In this document: positions 46,358-54,172 of the stretch, piece by piece
How the letters are laid out: every line of letters starts with the position of its first letter
Numbering within the stretch: the stretch's first letter is position 1
IMG/VR virus record: IMGVR_UViG_3300048032_000927
Location: 1-64,000 of that record
Length of the DNA stretch: 64,000 nt
Strand: one strand, 5' to 3'
DNA from: a virus
Translations under genes and position numbers: made by a program
Notes under the pieces: model-generated
Seen by the model: only the letters and a program-made list of their open reading frames with translations
Told to the model about the DNA's origin: nothing
Database searches by the model: none

Positions 46358-48276
46358 GATTGATTATAAAGTTCTAAGGCTGTTACATCTTTTCCATTGT
46401 GAACGTAATTCACGCTCTTTTGCGTAGAGACTGTCGGCATATAAGCGACTTGAAAATAACCCGTATGATCTGACTTACCCTCTAGAAAAAACAAACTATC
46501 CATACTAGGCGAATAAGGTATCAATTGATGAACAGCAGGATTATCTTCAATCAAACTATAAAAATCAGGATTAGTGATTACATATAAATTATGATCAGGA
46601 TAAAGTTGTTTAAGGTTTTCGAGTAAAGAATTAACCAAAATAACATCTGATGCGGCCATTGGAATAACTACAGCTATTCTTTTATCAGGGCCTTCATTAT
46701 CTAAATATTCTTCGATTGCATTAGTTTGATTAACTTCGTCATTATTTTTTTGAGCAACCTGCTTGAAGTATTTTAATACATCTTCCCTGCTTCTTCCTTT
46801 CGATATTTCATTCATCCAATATTTGTGGCCATCATCACTAGTTGGATCACATTCAACATTTAAAATGTTTGTATATAAATCAACCAGCCAATCTGAATCA
46901 GACTCTATATGAGGAGGGTTATAATCAGGGTTTTTAAGTTTTTCGGAAAAGTCAAAATCCCAATCTACCTCTGGCAGATCATCTATGAATTTTTCAAGTT
47001 TCCCACCAACCACTTTCGGTGAATAATTATTCAGAACAAACTGTCTAGCTCTCCTCCCGAACTCTTTCTTTTTTGAGTCTTTCATTTTGTAAACTTTATT
47101 TAATTGTTTACAGATACTAGAAGGGAATGTACTTGCTTTTATAAATTGTGTTCCTGGTTCGCGATATTCCGCCCATTCCAGAGGGAAGCCGCCGCTCTCG
47201 CTTGTTACGTGTTCTTCTCCACAGCTATAATTTGTCACAAGAGTAATAAGCTCGGTTAGTTTAGCCTCCTGAATAGGTATCTCTTGTCCGCCGCTAGTAA
47301 AAGGGTGACAATATACATCCATCAGGTTATAGATTTCATTGAGTTGATTCTCGGAAACACCTGCGGTAACATTTGTGGTATTTACAGTTTTTGAACTTTT
47401 ACAAAACTTGCAGTCAAGTTCTTGACCAGCAAAAGGTTTAACCTCGAAGCTCTTGCATTTCTTGCAGAAATAAGTAGTCAAAATATCAGAGGGATTAATG
47501 TTTTTTTCTTTTATTAATCTCTTGATGTCCCATCCTTCTGCCCAATTCGTATGCAATAGTAATTTCGTGTCAAGAGAAGGGTTCTGCTTTTTAAACTGAA
47601 CAAATCCATCGAGTAAGTTTGGTACGCTTTTCCTTAATTGATTGCGAAAAACAAAACCAATGACAAAACAATCTTGAGCTATACCGTAGGCATTTCTAGA
47701 TGTTAACTTAAATTCATCTGAAAGTTTGAAGAAGTTTTGATCTTCAACTATTCCATGCATAGTCTTCACATGGGCATGCCCGAGTTTACCCATTTCTCTT
47801 TCAGCGAAACCGGCCCAAGTAAAATAATTTTTTATATGAGGCGCAGCTTCTACAGCTAACGGTAATATTGGTTCAGAGTCCAAAGTTGTCCAGACTGCAC
47901 AATGCATTTTATTCCACCATTTCCTCTCCCAATATTTATTAAAAGCCCAAATATCTTCGGCGCCAATATAAATGTCGGGTTGAATTTCTTTGATTAGTTC
48001 ATCAATCATTTCAGAACCATAACCTGCAGCTCTTGCGAGACCTTGGTCTTGATTGATTTTTTGCATTCTAGCTTTATCGTCAGGAAGCGTTCCAAAGCAT
48101 TTCCATGGTAATTTAGATAAGGAAGGATGTGACTTCGAGAAACCGTTACATGCTTCAATTATTTCATACTTACCTGTCTTATACAAATAGCTTAAAACAT
48201 TTTTGCAATTTTTGCCAAACCCAGTAAATGCTTTACTATGGTTACTGTGAAATAATATTTTTTTCTTCTTAGGCAT
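46354..48276 (-). CDS. Multidomain glycosyltransferase: GT4-like with zinc ribbon, DUF4214-like, and GT9 N-terminal half
   Basis: This 640-residue protein has a GT-B, GT4-like glycosyltransferase at residues about 1-430 (VIGFVFRNQLRKSVP, HPFTSGGQEIPIQEAKL). Inserted in it at 271-292 is a zinc-ribbon-like pair (C271-x-x-C274, C289-x-x-C292). At about 462-510 is a DUF4214-like helical module (WLVDLYTNILNVECD, GHKYWMNEISKGRSREDV). From about 530 is an N-terminal GT9 half (RIAVVIPMAASDVILVNSLL, then DNPAVHQLIPY), completed by the next gene. The ATGA overlap couples the two. It likely transfers sugars to phage or host glycans. Confidence 0.65.
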   Translation of the reverse strand: MPKKKKILFHSNHSKAFTGFGKNCKNVLSYLYKTGKYEIIEACNGFSKSHPSLSKLPWKCFGTLPDDKARMQKINQDQGLARAAGYGSEMIDELIKEIQPDIYIGAEDIWAFNKYWERKWWNKMHCAVWTTLDSEPILPLAVEAAPHIKNYFTWAGFAEREMGKLGHAHVKTMHGIVEDQNFFKLSDEFKLTSRNAYGIAQDCFVIGFVFRNQLRKSVPNLLDGFVQFKKQNPSLDTKLLLHTNWAEGWDIKRLIKEKNINPSDILTTYFCKKCKSFEVKPFAGQELDCKFCKSSKTVNTTNVTAGVSENQLNEIYNLMDVYCHPFTSGGQEIPIQEAKLTELITLVTNYSCGEEHVTSESGGFPLEWAEYREPGTQFIKASTFPSSICKQLNKVYKMKDSKKKEFGRRARQFVLNNYSPKVVGGKLEKFIDDLPEVDWDFDFSEKLKNPDYNPPHIESDSDWLVDLYTNILNVECDPTSDDGHKYWMNEISKGRSREDVLKYFKQVAQKNNDEVNQTNAIEEYLDNEGPDKRIAVVIPMAASDVILVNSLLENLKQLYPDHNLYVITNPDFYSLIEDNPAVHQLIPYSPSMDSLFFLEGKSDHTGYFQVAYMPTVSTQKSVNYVHNGKDVTALELYNQS

Positions 48277-48799
48277 CGAAGGGTTCTGTATAGGACTTAT
48301 TGAATCTGTGTTGATAGATTTTATTTAATAGTAACTTTAGAAATGAAACTACGCATTCGCATTCTCCCGGTTCAAGGGAAAGCTTGAAACTATTACCTCC
48401 CGACTTAGATATCGTCATACCAAAAGCTGGAACTGTTTGTTTTGATTCTGAGAATTCTTTAGTTTTAGGATTATAACTTTTGATCGTAGCTACTTTATCC
48501 CAAGGTGTGAATTTGATAGTGGTTTTGTTGTCATTGCTTTGATGGTATGTGCTCCATTCGTATCGTTTTTCAATGCAGTTGATAATTGCGCCACACTCAA
48601 ACTCATTAAATTTTACTGTAACAGTTTTTTCTGGATTATTTGAGTTACCCTGAAAGGTTCCTGAGCCGTTATTCCATGAATATTGAGATATTCCGTTTAC
48701 GAACAAAACAGGTTCACCGCTTTTTTTATCGTTACCGACTGAAAATGAAAAGCCGAAGCCTGAGTTACTTTTATTTGGTTTGTATATTTGAATACTCAT
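48269..48799 (-). CDS. Hypothetical protein, beta-rich
   Basis: The product is 176 residues from the ATG at 48799; an in-frame TTG at 48808 overlaps the upstream gene by 8 bp and would add three residues. Residues 1-90 are short beta strands with Gly/Asn/Ser turns, the middle is a basic strand region and the end is a Cys-containing helix (ECVVSFLKLLLNKIYQHRF). It could be a small nucleic-acid or virion-associated protein, but no family is recognised. It overlaps the next gene by 8 bp, so is co-transcribed with it. Confidence 0.5.
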   Translation of the reverse strand: MSIQIYKPNKSNSGFGFSFSVGNDKKSGEPVLFVNGISQYSWNNGSGTFQGNSNNPEKTVTVKFNEFECGAIINCIEKRYEWSTYHQSNDNKTTIKFTPWDKVATIKSYNPKTKEFSESKQTVPAFGMTISKSGGNSFKLSLEPGECECVVSFLKLLLNKIYQHRFNKSYTEPFDA

Positions 48800-48800
48800 A

Positions 48801-49187
48801 TTAATCAAAGTCTATTTTTACGTTCTTACTCTCATATGTTTGCTTTACTTGATCAGGATGTTTGGCGCCATTTCTTTCTTTGGAGTAATTGTTATAGTAT
48901 TTTTGTTTCAATGGATCAACGCCTCCATTTTCACTTGCTCTTTTAGCTGAAAGTTCGGCACTGCGATCCAAAAGATCGCCCATAGTTCCTTTGCCATTCG
49001 ATGTTTTGTTTACGAAATCTGCATTGCTCCATGGATCAATTGAGGCTTCAGTATTTAACTGCGGTGAAGAGTATAATCTTTTCCATTCCAAACCATTTTC
49101 ATCTATATATTTTTTTTCATCATTCATCCCGAAGAAAGCTTCTACAACTTCTTCTGTTTTAGGATTCTGGAATAAATAAATAGGCAT
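48801..49187 (-). CDS. FmdB-like N-terminal domain protein without the zinc cysteines
   Basis: This 128-residue protein starts MPIYLFQNPKTEEVVEAFFGMND, which resembles the N terminus of FmdB-type small zinc-ribbon regulators (MPxYxFxC) but lacks the Cys pairs. Similar short proteins are common in large phages. The rest is hydrophilic with KR-rich helices. A near-consensus promoter lies directly upstream with its -10 ending 8 nt before the ATG, so this gene starts a transcription unit reaching toward 44410. A regulatory role is possible but unproven. Confidence 0.5.
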   Translation of the reverse strand: MPIYLFQNPKTEEVVEAFFGMNDEKKYIDENGLEWKRLYSSPQLNTEASIDPWSNADFVNKTSNGKGTMGDLLDRSAELSAKRASENGGVDPLKQKYYNNYSKERNGAKHPDQVKQTYESKNVKIDFD

Positions 49188-49195
49188 TGTCTCAG

Positions 49196-49224
49196 ATTAT
49201 ATCACGCAAACACCTAAAAGTCAA
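49196..49224 (-). promoter_or_regulatory. Near-consensus sigma70 promoter for 49187 and downstream minus-strand genes
   Basis: On the minus strand, TTGACT (49224-49219) and TATAAT (49201-49196) are separated by 17 bp. The ATG at 49187 lies 8 nt past the -10, leaving almost no 5' leader. Confidence 0.75.
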
Positions 49225-49521
49225 TTACTTTTTATCTAATTTATTGGCGCCCAATTGTATTAGATCTAATAAGGAATCGAAAAACCAACAAAGCGCAGCC
49301 GAAGCAAAAGGAAAAGTAAAATAATAAACCTCCTGCTCTATATTATAAAACAATCCACCGATAAAAAGACCACACCAGAAACCAAGACATAAACTACAAT
49401 TAAATAATTCTTTAATTATTGAGAATTTATTGCATATAAAATTTCTTGGTTTGTTTAATATAGATCCATATCTAAGAATCCACATTAAACCAAGGCATGA
49501 GACTAATTTAAGAGTTATCAA
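49225..49521 (-). CDS. Small integral membrane protein (DUF1360-like)
   Basis: This 98-residue protein has three hydrophobic segments (about residues 3-18, 42-60 and 66-88) and a motif CSLCLGFWCG like the C-x-x-C-x-G-F-W-x-G of DUF1360 membrane proteins found in phages and spore-forming bacteria. The start is uncertain: TTG at 49521 overlaps the upstream gene by 14 bp, and ATG at 49485 would give 86 residues but cut the first hydrophobic segment. The function is unknown. Its stop codon abuts the -35 box of the next promoter. Confidence 0.55.
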   Translation of the reverse strand: MITLKLVSCLGLMWILRYGSILNKPRNFICNKFSIIKELFNCSLCLGFWCGLFIGGLFYNIEQEVYYFTFPFASAALCWFFDSLLDLIQLGANKLDKK

Positions 49522-49696
49522 GCTCTTCTAACGCTTCTTGTATAACAGTTAGTTGTTCTTTCGAAAGTAAAACTTGACCCCCGAAATCATCAGTTAAGGA
49601 ATACATTTCCTCTTGATCTTCAGATTTTTTGAGCGCAGGGCAGCGACCTTTTCCACAGCATAATAATACGGAATTTCCTTCTCTTTTTACATTCAT
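49508..49696 (-). CDS. Small Cys-containing hypothetical protein
   Basis: This 62-residue protein has a small Cys cluster near the N terminus (LLCCGKGRCPAL, three Cys within residues 13-19) and an acidic C-terminal helix. It may bind a metal ion. It overlaps the upstream glycosyltransferase gene by 4 bp (ATGA), supporting real translation despite its size. Confidence 0.55.
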   Translation of the reverse strand: MNVKREGNSVLLCCGKGRCPALKKSEDQEEMYSLTDDFGGQVLLSKEQLTVIQEALEELDNS

Positions 49697-50778
49697 GATT
49701 TTATTAGTTTTAGTATTTGGTTTACAGTGTTTGAGTAAGTAAATGTTTCTTTTAATTTAACGCCTTCTTCATTTCTTTTTTGATATCTATTCAAGGATTC
49801 ATCTATGGCACTGTAAAAGCTTTCGTTTGAAAAGCAGTTTAGTTTGCCTTGATTGAATTCCTGACCTTTTTGAAAGAATACGTTATCATAAATTTCTTCT
49901 TGAGATGAGGGTTCTATCAAGATGGAGTTTTCTTTTGTTGCCCAATCTTTATGGGATGTTGAGTTTAAAACTATACTCCATTTACCGAGACAGGTGGAAT
50001 TAAATGCAGGTAGGTTCCATCCTTCGGCTCCACTTAAACCGCTAAGATTAATGTCGATAGAGTTGTAGAGCTCATTCATTTCTTGGTTTGTCTTGAGGTA
50101 AGGTAGGAAATTTATATTAGTATACCGTTTTCCTTTCAAGGCTTGAGCAATTAAACCCTTCATTTGGTCTTCCTTGAAGAAAGGATTTGTTATGCAGCAA
50201 GTTAATTGATAGTCATTATTGTTGCCGTATTTTTCAGCCCAAAGATTAATAATAGCGGCGGTATGTTTTCTTTTTTCAAATTTACCGACTAAGCCAAAGT
50301 GAACCTTGTTTTCTAAATAAGTCTTTCCGGTCTCTTCGAAATCCTCATCAAAGCCAATTGGTATATATTCAGTATTCTCGCATCCGGAGTCTTTGAAGCA
50401 GTCTTGAGCATGAGTGCTACTAAAAATAGTCTTTTCATTTAGCTTAGTTAAGCTTATTTCTGCAGTAGTAGGCTCATCACATTCATAAAAAGTATAAAGA
50501 AAACTTCTTGAGCCAACAGAAGATTCTGAGCCATTCAGGTGCCACATTCTTAATGATGGATTATTTTTATCTAAGTTTTTAAATCTAGATTCATAAGAGT
50601 CAAGAACCCACTTTTTGAAATCCTCAGAGATTTTATCGTAAGCATCAAAGTCTAGCTTATTCCCTATTGGGAAGAAACAGATTTTTTGATCTAATTTATG
50701 AAGCTCTCTTAACATATTGATAGATACGTTGCCAAAGCTAAGTGAGTTTATCGGTCCGCTAAAATTTAAGTATTCCAT
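49693..50778 (-). CDS. Glycosyltransferase, GT-B fold (GT4-like)
   Basis: The product is 361 residues from the ATG at 50778, 1 nt after the SSB stop. A TTG at 50805 lies inside SSB and is less likely. The C-terminal Rossmann half starts at about residue 160 (VHFGLVGKFEKRKHTAAIINLW), followed by an E-x-x-x-L-Y-N-S-x-D segment (QEMNELYNSIDINLSGLSG) and EGWNLPAFNSTCLGKW, where the E-x7-E of GT4 is partly changed. It is co-transcribed with SSB and the sigma factor. Donor and acceptor are unknown. Confidence 0.7.
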   Translation of the reverse strand: MEYLNFSGPINSLSFGNVSINMLRELHKLDQKICFFPIGNKLDFDAYDKISEDFKKWVLDSYESRFKNLDKNNPSLRMWHLNGSESSVGSRSFLYTFYECDEPTTAEISLTKLNEKTIFSSTHAQDCFKDSGCENTEYIPIGFDEDFEETGKTYLENKVHFGLVGKFEKRKHTAAIINLWAEKYGNNNDYQLTCCITNPFFKEDQMKGLIAQALKGKRYTNINFLPYLKTNQEMNELYNSIDINLSGLSGAEGWNLPAFNSTCLGKWSIVLNSTSHKDWATKENSILIEPSSQEEIYDNVFFQKGQEFNQGKLNCFSNESFYSAIDESLNRYQKRNEEGVKLKETFTYSNTVNQILKLIKS

Positions 50779-50779
50779 A

Positions 50780-51163
50780 TTAAAAGGGCATATCTGCCTC
50801 GTCAATTATTTCTTTTATACTATCTGAAGGTTTTGGGTTTTCAATTTTTTTATCTTCTTCTCTTTTGCCGTTAGGTAGGAACCTTACGAGATCTGCGCCG
50901 ATGTAAAATTTTTGACGCTTGGTTCCGTTTTTATCTTCCCATTTGTTTACCTTAACTTTACCCTCTACGTAAACACAGGATCCTTTTGAGAGATATTTCG
51001 CGCAATTATCTGCAACCTTATTCCAGCACTCAATATCCATGAATATAACTTCATCTTTGGATGAGTTGATTGCTATCGGGAAACTACATTTATTGTAGTC
51101 TCCTAATTCTTTCATTTCTGGAGATCTTGTTAAATTTCCTATTCCGATGAATTTATTGATCAT
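50780..51163 (-). CDS. ssb: Single-stranded DNA-binding protein
   Basis: This 127-residue protein has a full bacterial-type OB fold (MINKFIGIGNLTRSPEMK, then FMDIECWNKVADNCAKYLSKG, then VYVEGKVKVNKWEDKNG, then FYIGADLVRFL) at residues 1-95, a short linker and an acidic tip DEADMPF. That tip matches the C-terminal peptide of bacterial SSB that recruits replication and repair partners. It protects ssDNA during replication and recombination. It overlaps the sigma factor gene by 4 bp, so the two are made together. Confidence 0.92.
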   Translation of the reverse strand: MINKFIGIGNLTRSPEMKELGDYNKCSFPIAINSSKDEVIFMDIECWNKVADNCAKYLSKGSCVYVEGKVKVNKWEDKNGTKRQKFYIGADLVRFLPNGKREEDKKIENPKPSDSIKEIIDEADMPF

Positions 51164-51768
51164 ATGTCTCTACTTAGTTCTTTCTTGATTTTAGTTATAG
51201 CTTTATTGTGAATATTTATGCAGCCTTGTATGCTTAGGTCTAGGCTGTCTCCGATTTGTTTCCAAGGAGTCACTTTATTAGTCCCGGGATCCATGTATCT
51301 CATTTTGAATATTCTTGATATTCTTGGATCAGGATCTTTTGAGGCGATAGACATAACTTTGTCTAGGAATTCTTTGGTGATTGATTTTTCGTTTTCATTT
51401 TCTTCCTCAGGTATATCTTTCATCTCTGGCTTGTCTATCTCTATTTCCTTGGAGGATTTATTTTTTGTTTTATTATAAAGGTTTAAACACATCCATCTCG
51501 TTTCATTCCCCAAGTATGTTGAGAATTTAGTGTTTTTTGATTCATCGTATTTCAGAGCGGCTTGATAAATGTAATAATTTTTATCGGAAATAAGCTCTGA
51601 CTTGTAAGTCGGCGTTGAGCTGGTGACACTTGGCGTATAGTTATGAACCATGGTCATGTATATTCCGCTATGCCGCGAAACTAACTCCATCAGGCATTCA
51701 CCTGAATTGCTTTCTTGCCTTAAGCTATCAATAAGCTCTGCATCTGACATGTCTTCGATATTTTTCAT
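51160..51768 (-). CDS. Phage sigma-70 family RNA polymerase sigma factor
   Basis: This 202-residue protein has sigma region 2 features at about residues 65-95 (AALKYDESKNTKFSTYLGNETRWMCLN) and a region 4-like helix-turn-helix at about 165-198 (TPWKQIGDSLDLSIQGCINI, then HNKAITKIKKEL). An acidic linker (EEENENEK) lies between. The short size and lack of region 1.1 or 3 fit phage or ECF-type sigma factors that redirect host polymerase, here most likely to late genes. A good -35/-10 pair lies upstream, so it is probably expressed by host polymerase first. It leads the operon with SSB. Confidence 0.85.
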   Translation of the reverse strand: MKNIEDMSDAELIDSLRQESNSGECLMELVSRHSGIYMTMVHNYTPSVTSSTPTYKSELISDKNYYIYQAALKYDESKNTKFSTYLGNETRWMCLNLYNKTKNKSSKEIEIDKPEMKDIPEEENENEKSITKEFLDKVMSIASKDPDPRISRIFKMRYMDPGTNKVTPWKQIGDSLDLSIQGCINIHNKAITKIKKELSRDI

Positions 51769-51783
51769 AATTGAATTTTCTCC

Positions 51784-51813
51784 ATGTTAACATAACATCT
51801 ATAGTAATGTCAA
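51784..51813 (-). promoter_or_regulatory. Sigma70-like promoter of the sigma factor-SSB operon
   Basis: On the minus strand, TTGACA (51813-51808) and TAACAT (51789-51784) are separated by 18 bp. The -10 overlaps the perfect palindrome ATGTTAACAT (51784-51793), a possible operator. GGAG lies 15 nt before the ATG at 51768. Confidence 0.7.
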
Positions 51814-51831
51814 CATTATTATTAGGTTTAC

Positions 51832-51863
51832 GTGAGAATACATAAGATATACGTAAGATATAT
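51832..51863. repeat. Three tandem ~11-bp repeats in the divergent control region
   Basis: The units GTGAGAATAC, ATAAGATATAC and GTAAGATATAT follow each other without spacers, one per helical turn. They lie upstream of both divergent operons, as expected for an operator array. Confidence 0.6.
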
Positions 51864-51894
51864 CCTTAAACTAAAGTTTAAGGAATAATATTAT
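51864..51894 (+). promoter_or_regulatory. Palindrome and possible promoter of the plus-strand sugar cluster
   Basis: A perfect inverted repeat CCTTAAAC-TAAA-GTTTAAGG (51864-51883) overlaps a possible -35 (TTAAAC, 51866-51871), with TATTAT (51889-51894) at 17 bp. A regulator bound to the palindrome would cover the -35. Confidence 0.5.
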
Positions 51895-51910
51895 AACAGA
51901 TTTTTAAAAA

Positions 51911-52783
51911 ATGTCAACAAAAAAATTTAAAATTATTCTCATAAGTGATTTTAACTGCGATCAAAGTCCCGGCGGGGCGCAAGTAAGCAACGACCTAATT
52001 ATACAAGAGGGCTTAAAAAGAGGGCACGATATTAGACTTCATAACTATGATAGCTCGCCAGTGAATTTCTTGAGCAGCTATGACATTGTGATTAGCTCCA
52101 ACCTGGAGGTTATATATCAGGCGAGTAAAAATATTTTTGATTTCATCATTGACCACCCAAATCATGTTAGACTAGAACACGATTCATGTCTTTATTTGTC
52201 AACAGATGATAGAGTTAAGCTGTTTGAATCATCTAAGTTGAACTTCTTTCTCTCACAATACCATCTTGATTTTTTTATTTCAATGTATGGCGATATTTTT
52301 GGAGAAACAAAAATCGTAAGTGACCCCATAGATACAGATCTGTTCAATAAAAATAAATCAATTGAAAAGACGTATGATATAATTTATTGCGGACTAATAC
52401 ATGAGCTTAAGGGAATTAACAAACTACTTGAGTTTTCAAATAAAAATCCCAACAGACAGATAGATGTTTTTGGTTGGGGTAGGGCAAATATAAAATCAAT
52501 TTTCGAAAATTATCCTAATATCAATTTTAACGGTAAAATCAAACACAGCGAGATGCCAAAAGTATTTCAATCCTGCCAATCGGTTTTTCACAGTCCTATA
52601 GTTAATGAGCCTTTCTGTAGAATGGTTGCCGAATCTATATTGTGCGGAGTTGAAAGTATTATAGGTTCTCCAGAAAGAATTGGATCATATCTTGAGTATA
52701 AAAGATTGGGGCTTGATAAATTTAGAGATAATTGCGCAAATGCTCTAACTAATTTTTGGGAATCGCTGGAGAGTATAACATGA
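51911..52783 (+). CDS. Glycosyltransferase, GT-B fold (GT4-like)
   Basis: This 290-residue protein has an N-terminal start KIILISDFNCDQSPGGAQVSN (Gly-Gly loop of GT4 enzymes), VSDPIDTDLFNKN before the second Rossmann half, YDIIYCGLIHELKGINKLLEF, and EPFCRMVAESILCGVESI as the E-x7-E donor-binding motif (E-x7-E intact). It is shorter than most GT4 enzymes (usually 350-400 residues), and the N-terminal domain is reduced. First gene of the sugar cluster; the ATGA overlap with the next gene couples translation. It has no Shine-Dalgarno sequence. Confidence 0.8.
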   Translation: MSTKKFKIILISDFNCDQSPGGAQVSNDLIIQEGLKRGHDIRLHNYDSSPVNFLSSYDIVISSNLEVIYQASKNIFDFIIDHPNHVRLEHDSCLYLSTDDRVKLFESSKLNFFLSQYHLDFFISMYGDIFGETKIVSDPIDTDLFNKNKSIEKTYDIIYCGLIHELKGINKLLEFSNKNPNRQIDVFGWGRANIKSIFENYPNINFNGKIKHSEMPKVFQSCQSVFHSPIVNEPFCRMVAESILCGVESIIGSPERIGSYLEYKRLGLDKFRDNCANALTNFWESLESIT

Positions 52784-53463
52784 TTACGGTTATATGTTCG
52801 GTCTATAACTCGGAAGAGTACCTGCCTAAATACTTAACTTATGTTAACGAACAATTTCTTAAGTGTTTTGAAATTATTTTTGTAGATGCAAACTCTAACG
52901 ATAGATCTTTACAATTGATTGAAGATTTTAAATTCAGAGATAACATATCAGTGAAGGTAATTAAAGAAAAATCAAGAGTTACAATATACGAAGCATGGAA
53001 CATAGCCATCAAAAATGCTTCGGGCGAATATATTGTCAATTGGAATACAGATGACATACTTTTCCAGTCTTCACTCCAAACATACAAATCGTATACAGAA
53101 AAACATCCAGACATAGATTTATTTTACGGACCGTGTTTTCTCTGCAAGTCTCAAGAAATCTCATCAATATTTAACATATACAATTGGCCTGAATATAGTC
53201 ACCGAACCCTACTTCAAAGATGCATTTGCGGTCCCTTTCCATTGGTCAGAAAATCTGCTATCGAGGACGTGAATTATTTTAGTGAAAAATATGTATCAAG
53301 CGGAGACTATGAAATGTGGCTTAAATTATCGAAAAACAATTATAAGTTTCAAAAAATACCCGAAACAATAGGGTGCTTTATGGATCGGCCTAATTCTGTC
53401 TCTCAGCAAAAAATACAGTTGGCGCAACAAGAAGATCGAGAAATACAAAATAAATATGCCTAG
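52780..53463 (+). CDS. Glycosyltransferase family 2 (GT-A fold)
   Basis: The product is 227 residues from the ATG at 52780, within ATGA of the previous stop. It has the GT2 signature MITVICSVYNSEEYL, FEIIFVDANSNDRS, EAWNIAIKNASGEYIVNWNTDD (a D-D metal-binding site in the usual position) and GPFPLVRKSAI with SGDYEMWLKL near the catalytic acid. It uses a nucleotide sugar and a divalent metal and acts in the cytosol. The sugar is unknown. It overlaps the next gene by 8 bp. Confidence 0.85.
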   Translation: MITVICSVYNSEEYLPKYLTYVNEQFLKCFEIIFVDANSNDRSLQLIEDFKFRDNISVKVIKEKSRVTIYEAWNIAIKNASGEYIVNWNTDDILFQSSLQTYKSYTEKHPDIDLFYGPCFLCKSQEISSIFNIYNWPEYSHRTLLQRCICGPFPLVRKSAIEDVNYFSEKYVSSGDYEMWLKLSKNNYKFQKIPETIGCFMDRPNSVSQQKIQLAQQEDREIQNKYA

Positions 53464-54172
53464 ACCATTCGAAGCCTGCAATTATATTGATATAAATGGA
53501 ATTGACTACATGTATCTCAATGACGATTCCCCAGATCTCGCTTATCAATCAAGCGAAATAAGTTTTGTAGCACAACCGATAGCCGATAAAATCACAAACA
53601 AGCGTCATAATGTAATAACCGTCCCCCTTATGATGACGGATGAATGGGAGATAATAAAAGAAAACCCTGCGTTAATACCAAAACTTAGATCAAATAAAAA
53701 AATACACACATTTAATTTTGTCGGTCAGTGCAATTATATGGGTAGGCACATATTTAAATCACTAAATTTATCTAATTACGATTTCGAGGAAACACAAACA
53801 GTCTACAACCTCAAAAAACCAGAAAAAAAACAAAAATTAATCCACTTCCTAAATCGAATATCAGAATCTAAGTTCGTATTTTGCCCAAGAGGAATTGGAT
53901 CCAGTTCTTTTCGAGCATACCAATCGATGATGTCTGGGTCTATTCCGATCATAACAGGAATGAATGATTATCCATTTGAAGATGAAGTAGACTGGGATGA
54001 AATATCAATCAGAGGTAGCTTGGAAAATATTAAATTATTAATTGATACTGCTTTAAATATGCAAGATTTTGAATACAATAAAATGAAGAAAAAATGCACT
54101 TGGTTTTGGGACAATTACTGCAAGCACGATATGTTATATAATTTTTTAGCGCAAAAAGTAAATGAGCAATAG
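53456..54172 (+). CDS. Exostosin-like glycosyltransferase (GT47-type)
   Basis: This 238-residue protein has a C-terminal motif SKFVFCPRGIGSSSFRAYQS followed by MSGSIPIIT, characteristic of exostosin-family transferases. The N-terminal half has KIHTFNFVGQCNYMGRH. It is small compared with eukaryotic members but typical of viral and bacterial ones. It overlaps both neighbours by 8 and 11 bp, so it is translated as part of the cluster. The gene at 54943 carries a related C-terminal motif. Confidence 0.7.
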   Translation: MPRPFEACNYIDINGIDYMYLNDDSPDLAYQSSEISFVAQPIADKITNKRHNVITVPLMMTDEWEIIKENPALIPKLRSNKKIHTFNFVGQCNYMGRHIFKSLNLSNYDFEETQTVYNLKKPEKKQKLIHFLNRISESKFVFCPRGIGSSSFRAYQSMMSGSIPIITGMNDYPFEDEVDWDEISIRGSLENIKLLIDTALNMQDFEYNKMKKKCTWFWDNYCKHDMLYNFLAQKVNEQ

